Origin: Bin87 sp965262485
Lineage (GTDB): Bacteria; Chloroflexota; Dehalococcoidia; Lucifugimonadales; UBA3495
Length of the DNA: 64,000 nt
Reading direction: 5' to 3'
NCBI GenBank assembly: GCA_965262485.1
Contig: OZ253540.1
Location: forward strand, 1,302,001 to 1,366,000
Shown: in pieces, positions 60,141 through 64,000 of the stretch
Layout: each line of letters starts with the position of its first letter
Numbering within the stretch: position 1 is the stretch's first letter
The notes under the pieces: model-generated
What the model saw: the letters and a program-made list of their open reading frames with translations, nothing else
Databases searched by the model: none
Told to the model about the DNA's origin: nothing
Program-made: the position numbers and the translations under genes

Positions 60141-60890
60141 ATGACTCAAAGCGTCGACGTTGTCATCCCGTGCCTGAACGAAGAGCGCACCCTCCCCATC
60201 AGCATACGTCGATTGCACCAGTTTATGTCAACCGGGATGGCTCATTGTAACTGGCGCATCGTTATCGCCGACAACGGCTCCACCGACGCCACCCTGGAAA
60301 TCGCGACCGCCCTTTCCGAAGAATTTTCCCGCGTCCGGTTCGTTCGACTGGAACAGCGCGGTCGGGGCCGGGCGCTCCGCCGGGCCTGGTCCGAAAGCGC
60401 TGCCGACGTGGTGGCCTACATGGACGTCGACCTGTCCACCGACCTGACCCACCTGCCGAACCTGATAACCGCCATCACCGACCACCGGTTCCACATCGCC
60501 ATCGGCTCCCGCCTCTTGTCCGATTCTCGGGTCGTCGGACGCACCGCCAAACGCGAAATAACGTCCCGCGGTTACAGCTTCCTGTTCCGTTCCATGTTCT
60601 TCACGTCTTTTCGGGATGCCCAATGCGGGTTCAAGGCAGTCAGCCGCCAGGTCGCGGATGATCTCGTACCTCTCGTCAACGACAACGGTTGGTTCTTCGA
60701 CTCGGAACTGCTGATTCTGGCCCAAAAGTGCGGCTACCGGATTTGCGAACTGCCCGTCCAATGGACTGACGACCCCGATTCCCGCGTCCGTATCATCCGA
60801 ACCGCCTGGGAGGACGTGAAGGGCCTGCTGCGCCTCAAATTCGGCGGCATCAGCCGGGTGCGTCGCCAGCTGCGGGCCGCTGGAAAATAG
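60141..60890 (+). CDS. Family 2 glycosyltransferase (dolichyl-phosphate-sugar synthase-like)
   Basis: GT-A glycosyltransferase of 249 residues: VDVVIPCLNEERTLPISI, IVIADNGSTDATLEIA, LEQRGRGRALRRAWSES, and the D-x-D-type YMDVDLSTDL, then QCGFKAVSR and WFFDSELLILA. The order fits polyprenyl-phosphate glucosyl/mannosyl transferases of the Alg5/Dpm type, which charge a lipid carrier at the membrane. No membrane span is seen in the protein. No other envelope genes are nearby. Start ATG at 60141. Confidence 0.9.
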   Translation: MTQSVDVVIPCLNEERTLPISIRRLHQFMSTGMAHCNWRIVIADNGSTDATLEIATALSEEFSRVRFVRLEQRGRGRALRRAWSESAADVVAYMDVDLSTDLTHLPNLITAITDHRFHIAIGSRLLSDSRVVGRTAKREITSRGYSFLFRSMFFTSFRDAQCGFKAVSRQVADDLVPLVNDNGWFFDSELLILAQKCGYRICELPVQWTDDPDSRVRIIRTAWEDVKGLLRLKFGGISRVRRQLRAAGK

Positions 60891-60950
60891 TAACCACTGG
60901 GTTTCAGGCGTTGATGTTATAGACTGGTGCGGCGGCTTGGTCGCCCTGCT

Positions 60951-61190
60951 CTAGACCGGAATGCTCAGATTATTGGCGAGGTCGCGCCCAGATGTGGCCG
61001 ACGGCAATGGTTTGCCGTCAGCCCGATATGTCTCAATCGCTTCGTCCACGATCTGGCACAACTCCTCGAACACCATCCGTTCATCATCGCCGTGGCAACC
61101 ACCGAAAATCAAACCCGGAGCGCTGCCCACGTAACATTGGTCCTCATCAGACCACTCAACTATTTTCACGTATCGGGCGCTATCTTTCAT
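60951..61190 (-). CDS. Orphan HicB-like antitoxin-fold protein
   Basis: Protein of 79 residues with the HicB-type beta-alpha fold: YVKIVEWSDEDQCYVGSAPGL, then GGCHGDDERMVFEELCQIVDEAIETY. No DNA-binding tail (HTH or RHH) follows, and no hicA gene was found on either side, so it is an orphan or works with a distant partner. The name is from sequence pattern only. Confidence 0.7.
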   Translation of the reverse strand: MKDSARYVKIVEWSDEDQCYVGSAPGLIFGGCHGDDERMVFEELCQIVDEAIETYRADGKPLPSATSGRDLANNLSIPV

Positions 61191-61211
61191 CTCTGGCGTC
61201 CTCTATGGCAG

Positions 61212-61393
61212 CCCTGTTGACATTTCACGTCATTCCGGCGAAAGAACGTCACCCCGTACTTGATACGGGGCCGGAATCCAGGCACTTTGGAAAGCAGATA
61301 TCGTTCGCATTCAGGGTACTCTGGATTCCCGCTTTCGCGGGAATGACGAGCTTGGGTTAGCGAAATCGCCTTACATCTCAAATGTCAACACGG
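61212..61393. repeat. MITE-like element, family G
   Basis: TGTTGACATTT (61215-61225) and AAATGTCAACA (61380-61390) are perfect 11-bp inverted repeats. Inside are a GTCACCCCGTACTTGATACGG motif near 61240-61270 and the REP hairpin at 61324-61349. It lies between the HicB-like gene and the tRNA. No direct repeat at the ends. Only one copy was seen here. Confidence 0.6.
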
Positions 61394-61453
61394 CCTAATC
61401 TTTTAGGAGGCATCGAAAGACCAGGCGCAGGAAAGGGATAAACGTCTCAAGGA

Positions 61454-61527
61454 TGGCTGGGGATACAGGATTCGAACCTGTGATACCTGATCCAGAGTCA
61501 GGCGTCTTACCACTAGACTAATCCCCA
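61454..61527 (-). tRNA. tRNA-Gln (anticodon CTG)
   Basis: On the minus strand the cloverleaf is complete: acceptor TGGGGAT pairs with ATCCCCA, discriminator G, encoded CCA; D arm AGTCTAGTGGTAAGACG; anticodon arm CCTGA-CTCTGGA-TCAGG with CTG at the anticodon; T arm ACAGG-TTCGAAT-CCTGT. The T-A first acceptor pair is usual for tRNA-Gln. It reads CAG and is a substrate for the GlnRS encoded at 38075. Confidence 0.95.
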
Positions 61528-61656
61528 GCGAACGCCTATCCATATTACCAAAGGTCAAGCTGCACCATCAACCGCCGGATTGACGATGTACCCGGCATAA
61601 CCGATACTGGCGGCATAACCATCGCAATTCACCCATCCTGACAAGGAGACACCGCC

Positions 61657-62523
61657 ATGCAACTAGGAGCCATCTTCCCCCAGACCGAAATCGGCGCCGA
61701 CCCCGCCGCCGTCAAGGACTTTGCCCAGGCCGCCGAATCCCTGGGATACGAACATCTGCTGGTATTCGACCACGTGCTGGGCGCTGACGCCACCAAACAC
61801 GCCCCCTGGGACCGGCCCTATAGCAGCGCCGACACCTTCCACGAGCCATTCGTCATGTTTGGCTACCTGGCGGCGGTCACCGAGAAAATCGAAATGTGCA
61901 CCGGCATCATCATTCTGCCCCAGCGTCAAACCGCCCTGGTCGCCAAGCAAACCGCCGAGGTAGATATCCTCACCGGCGGTCGCCTGCGGTTGGGCATCGG
62001 CGTCGGTTGGAACTACGTGGAGTACGAGGCCCTCGGCGAGAATTGGGACAACCGCGGCCGCCGTTCCGCCGAGCAGATCGAGGTTCTGCGGATGCTCTGG
62101 ACCCAGGAAGTGGTCAACTACGAAGGCCGCTACCACAAAATCACCCACGCCGGTATCAACCCGCGCCCCGTCCAGCAACCCATCCCGGTCTGGTTCGGCG
62201 GCGGCGCGCCCCAGGTGGTTCGCCGCATCGCCCGTATGGGCGACGGCTGGTTCCCCCAGTTCCAGCCCGACGGCGCCGGTCAGGAACGTATCGCCGAGAT
62301 GCGTGAGCTGGCGAAAGGCTACGGACGTGATCCGGCCGCGGTCGGCATCGAGGGCCGCGTCGCCCTGATGGACAGCAACAACCCCGACGACTGGAATCGC
62401 CTCGGCGCCGCCTGGGACGAAGCCGGCGCAACCCACCTGTCCATCAACACCATGCGCGCCGGCCTAAAAGGCCCCGACCAGCACATCGAGGCGATACGGC
62501 GGTTCAAGGAAGCGGTCAGCTAA
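61657..62523 (+). CDS. LLM-class F420-dependent oxidoreductase
   Basis: Luciferase-like barrel of 288 residues of the F420-linked subgroup: MQLGAIFPQTEIGADP, YEHLLVFDHVLG, EKIEMCTGIIILPQRQTALVAKQ, LTGGRLRLGIGVGWNYVEYEALGENW, RPVQQPIPVWFGGG and an end ATHLSINTMRAGL. The GIGVGW-N-x-x-E block is typical of this group. AAGGAGAC precedes the ATG. With the genes at 3751 and 28849 and the fragment at 62974 it makes four LLM sequences in 64 kb. Substrate unknown; the cofactor is inferred from the subgroup. Confidence 0.9.
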   Translation: MQLGAIFPQTEIGADPAAVKDFAQAAESLGYEHLLVFDHVLGADATKHAPWDRPYSSADTFHEPFVMFGYLAAVTEKIEMCTGIIILPQRQTALVAKQTAEVDILTGGRLRLGIGVGWNYVEYEALGENWDNRGRRSAEQIEVLRMLWTQEVVNYEGRYHKITHAGINPRPVQQPIPVWFGGGAPQVVRRIARMGDGWFPQFQPDGAGQERIAEMRELAKGYGRDPAAVGIEGRVALMDSNNPDDWNRLGAAWDEAGATHLSINTMRAGLKGPDQHIEAIRRFKEAVS

Positions 62524-62553
62524 AACGATGCAATCGTTTCCGGCAATGCAGAA

Positions 62554-62575
62554 GGGGCGACGCAATTGTCGCCCC
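62554..62575 (+). terminator. Hairpin after the F420 oxidoreductase
   Basis: GGGGCGAC at 62554-62561 pairs exactly with GTCGCCCC at 62568-62575 over a 6-base loop, 31 bases after the stop codon. There is no T-run, so it is a weak candidate for a terminator or may be another short repeat. Confidence 0.4.
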
Positions 62576-62622
62576 CTACTTGTGGGGCATTACTAGATAT
62601 GCCATTGCCAGCGTTAACTGGT

Positions 62623-62943
62623 TCAGATATCTTTGCTTCTTTCCAATACCATTTCAATCCGTTCCAGATGGCTATTCATCTTGAGCAGTTCCAGTAAAGT
62701 CTGAATGGACTTGATGCGCAAATGCGAAATGGCTTGGTAGGTTTCAAATGCCATGGCGTTTTGGCTCCACAACAAACATTCAGTCAGTGTTGCCGAACCA
62801 TCTTGGACCTTTTCTTCCAGCACAGACTGCATATTTTCTTGCGCTTCAAGAAAACTTTCGGCTATACGCTGGAAAGTCTCCTTAAAATCATGCAGTTCTT
62901 CATCCTGAGCTTGAACGCTCTCCAGTATTTGATTGTTCATCAT
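62623..62943 (-). CDS. Small helical protein of unknown function
   Basis: Product of 106 residues, predicted fully helical with heptad-like spacing (LHDFKETFQRIAESFLEAQ, NMQSVLEEKVQDGSATL, ISHLRIKSIQTLLELLKM). No domain or signal recognised. Its base composition is lower in G+C than the neighbours, which hints at recent arrival. It may form coiled coils. Confidence 0.5.
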   Translation of the reverse strand: MMNNQILESVQAQDEELHDFKETFQRIAESFLEAQENMQSVLEEKVQDGSATLTECLLWSQNAMAFETYQAISHLRIKSIQTLLELLKMNSHLERIEMVLERSKDI

Positions 62944-62973
62944 TCCTCCAGTTCGTGATTTAGACCTTCCCCA

Positions 62974-63091
62974 CTAATCCCGTAGTGCCGCGCAAGTTCG
63001 CGCCCTCGTCTCCCCGTAGTCGCCAATGTTGAAGATGTTGGCGATGAAATCCGTCGCCCCGGCGGCCGCTAACTCCCCACGGTGGAAACTT
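62974..63091 (-). pseudogene. C-terminal fragment of an LLM/F420 oxidoreductase
   Basis: The minus strand reads HRGELAAAGATDFIANIFNI, then GDYGETRARTCAALRD and TAG. This matches the last 35 residues of F420-linked LLM oxidoreductases (E-L-x-x-A-G-x-T-D-F...R-T-x-x-L). An in-frame stop lies just upstream, so only the tail survives. The flanking 63092-63205 shows no gene. Confidence 0.65.
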
Positions 63092-63205
63092 CAGCCCGCC
63101 TTCGTTGCTCACCACCGCCACCTCGGAGTGGTCTTCCACGCCCTCGGTATCCGAGACGCAGCGATAGTTCACTAGCTGGCCGCAGCACCCTGCTGTCCTG
63201 TGCAC

Positions 63206-63688
63206 CTACAAAGTGAAAGCCTCGGCGACAGATGTTCGCCGCTGCAATAGAGGAAGCAATTTCTCTCTCATTCGACGAGCCCGGCTTGGCGGCATAGAAA
63301 TATCGGACAAATAAATAGAGGCATGACCGGCATTACACCGTATAGCCGTGTCAATAACTACGAAAACTTGGTGTCCATCGGCCTGAATACTGCGTACGAC
63401 CCTGGCGCTAAATCTAGCCACGCCTTCTAAGTAACGAGGCTCGCCGCCGGGCTTCCTTGCAAGCAATCGGTTTATGCCATCCTCAACAAAATCTGGGGTG
63501 ACGTGCGACAAGCGATTGACGGAGAAACCATACACTTGAAGATCACGCAGCGGGATGGCCGCAACCTGAAGAACCCCGTCCTTGATGTGGTCGGGGTTGA
63601 ACATGGACCGTAGCAGCCGCTCATCATCCAAGACAATGCCCGGTGACACGTCAGGCTCCGCGCTGACGGTTTCATCGAGATGAGGCAT
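63206..63688 (-). CDS. Protein of unknown function, partner of the 63707 gene
   Basis: Product of 160 residues with no recognised domain. Segments PGIVLDDERLLRSMFNPDHI, VTPDFVEDGINRLLARKPGG and AGHASIYLSDISMPPSRAR are mixed alpha/beta, with no signal peptide or membrane span. It starts 18 bases after the stop of the next upstream gene on the same strand, so the two are likely one transcript. I do not assign a function. Confidence 0.6.
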   Translation of the reverse strand: MPHLDETVSAEPDVSPGIVLDDERLLRSMFNPDHIKDGVLQVAAIPLRDLQVYGFSVNRLSHVTPDFVEDGINRLLARKPGGEPRYLEGVARFSARVVRSIQADGHQVFVVIDTAIRCNAGHASIYLSDISMPPSRARRMREKLLPLLQRRTSVAEAFTL

Positions 63689-63706
63689 CTGGGAAGCCCT
63701 ACAACA

Positions 63707-64000
63707 TCACGCCCGTAGCAAAGATGCCAGAGCCACCGGCAAAGGATGCCTCCCCAAAACGTCATCCCCATAGTACTCTTGACCGTTAGTTCCACGGGCA
63801 TAGTAGGAAAAGGTCCCGGTACCGTAAAAGCCCAAGTCAATATGCACACTCCCACAGTCCCAAACGAAATTCATTTCGCCATCGTCTGCCAGCGATATGT
63901 GAGGCAATGCCACCAGGGGGAAGGGCAGCCGGTCGAAGAAAACTCTGGCGTCACGGAACGCCGCATCATCAGGTGCTTCGCTGGAGCGCAGCTGATCCAA
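63707..64000 (-). CDS. Protein of unknown function, cut by the window edge
   Basis: Only the C-terminal 97 residues are visible; the start lies beyond the window. FPLVALPHISLADDGEMNF, VHIDLGFYGTGTFSYYARG and GDDVLGRHPLP suggest a strand-rich fold with a D-D-G-E turn. No family is assigned. It precedes the 63206 gene by 18 bases. Confidence 0.6.
   Translation of the reverse strand: MDQLRSSEAPDDAAFRDARVFFDRLPFPLVALPHISLADDGEMNFVWDCGSVHIDLGFYGTGTFSYYARGTNGQEYYGDDVLGRHPLPVALASLLRA

Noticed and set aside
26595..61349. Recurring GTCATTCCCGCGAAAGCGGGAATCCAG sequences as a CRISPR
   Set aside because: Copies are scattered over tens of kilobases in both orientations, inside different elements, with no regular spacers; they are REP-like hairpins.
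62960..63205. Minus-strand open frame of 81 codons as a gene
   Set aside because: Another frame of the same strand carries a clear LLM-oxidoreductase tail; the 81-codon frame has no family features.

Overview
The window is a high-GC bacterial chromosome segment with a Chloroflexota-like (Dehalococcoidia/SAR202-type) character. This assignment is inferred from gene content: several luciferase-like flavin oxidoreductase paralogues, a GH15 glucoamylase, a DUF362 protein, a propionyl-CoA carboxylase beta chain, separate GlnRS and GluRS, unusually long RpoB and RpoC chains, and many short hairpin repeats. No rRNA, CRISPR array or prophage was seen. One tRNA is present, tRNA-Gln(CTG).

Layout. 1-6.1 kb: glutaredoxin-like protein, nucleotidyltransferase/MoxR pair, SDR, LLM oxidoreductase, DUF362 protein. 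6.15-10.5 kb: an accessory island of two tandem ATPase + HNH-nuclease modules resembling Septu (PtuA/PtuB) anti-phage systems. They are separated by a scar that fuses the last codons of larC to the last codons of a DUF362 gene, and those same two genes border the whole island. 10.5-16.5 kb: larC/larE (nickel-pincer cofactor), VOC protein, a zinc-knuckle protein cut by an in-frame stop, GNAT, YchF, thiolase-like protein. 16.8-18.0 kb: an IS110-family insertion sequence sitting inside a copy of a local inverted-repeat element. 18.2-26.5 kb: EVE protein, queG, dUTPase/dCTP-deaminase-like protein, groL without groES, HNH and PIN remnants, GH15, folK/folP. 26.8-34 kb: pccB-like, membrane protein, LLM oxidoreductase, rarA, arrestin-like protein, isochorismatase-like protein, threonine aldolase. 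34.4-48 kb: lipoprotein, hydrolase, lspA-rluA pair, glnS, gltX, K+ channel, MBL protein, mtaB, HEPN-like protein, Fe-ADH-like protein, pyrD. 48-58 kb: rpoB-rpoC (pyrD follows on the same strand) behind a near-consensus promoter. 58-64 kb: broken fibronectin-III secreted protein, GT2, orphan HicB, tRNA-Gln, F420-type LLM oxidoreductase, small unknown genes.

The gaps between genes hold at least seven families of small (about 115-230 bp) elements with terminal inverted repeats. Several are bounded by perfect 9-12 bp direct repeats, as expected for non-autonomous transposons (MITEs). Many carry one or more REP-like hairpins inside. One family lies beside the rpoBC promoter and ends a PIN-toxin gene.

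The two most interesting points are the tandem AAA-HNH modules with their recombination scar, and the IS110 whose left and right ends both abut a TG core that rebuilds the interrupted repeat.
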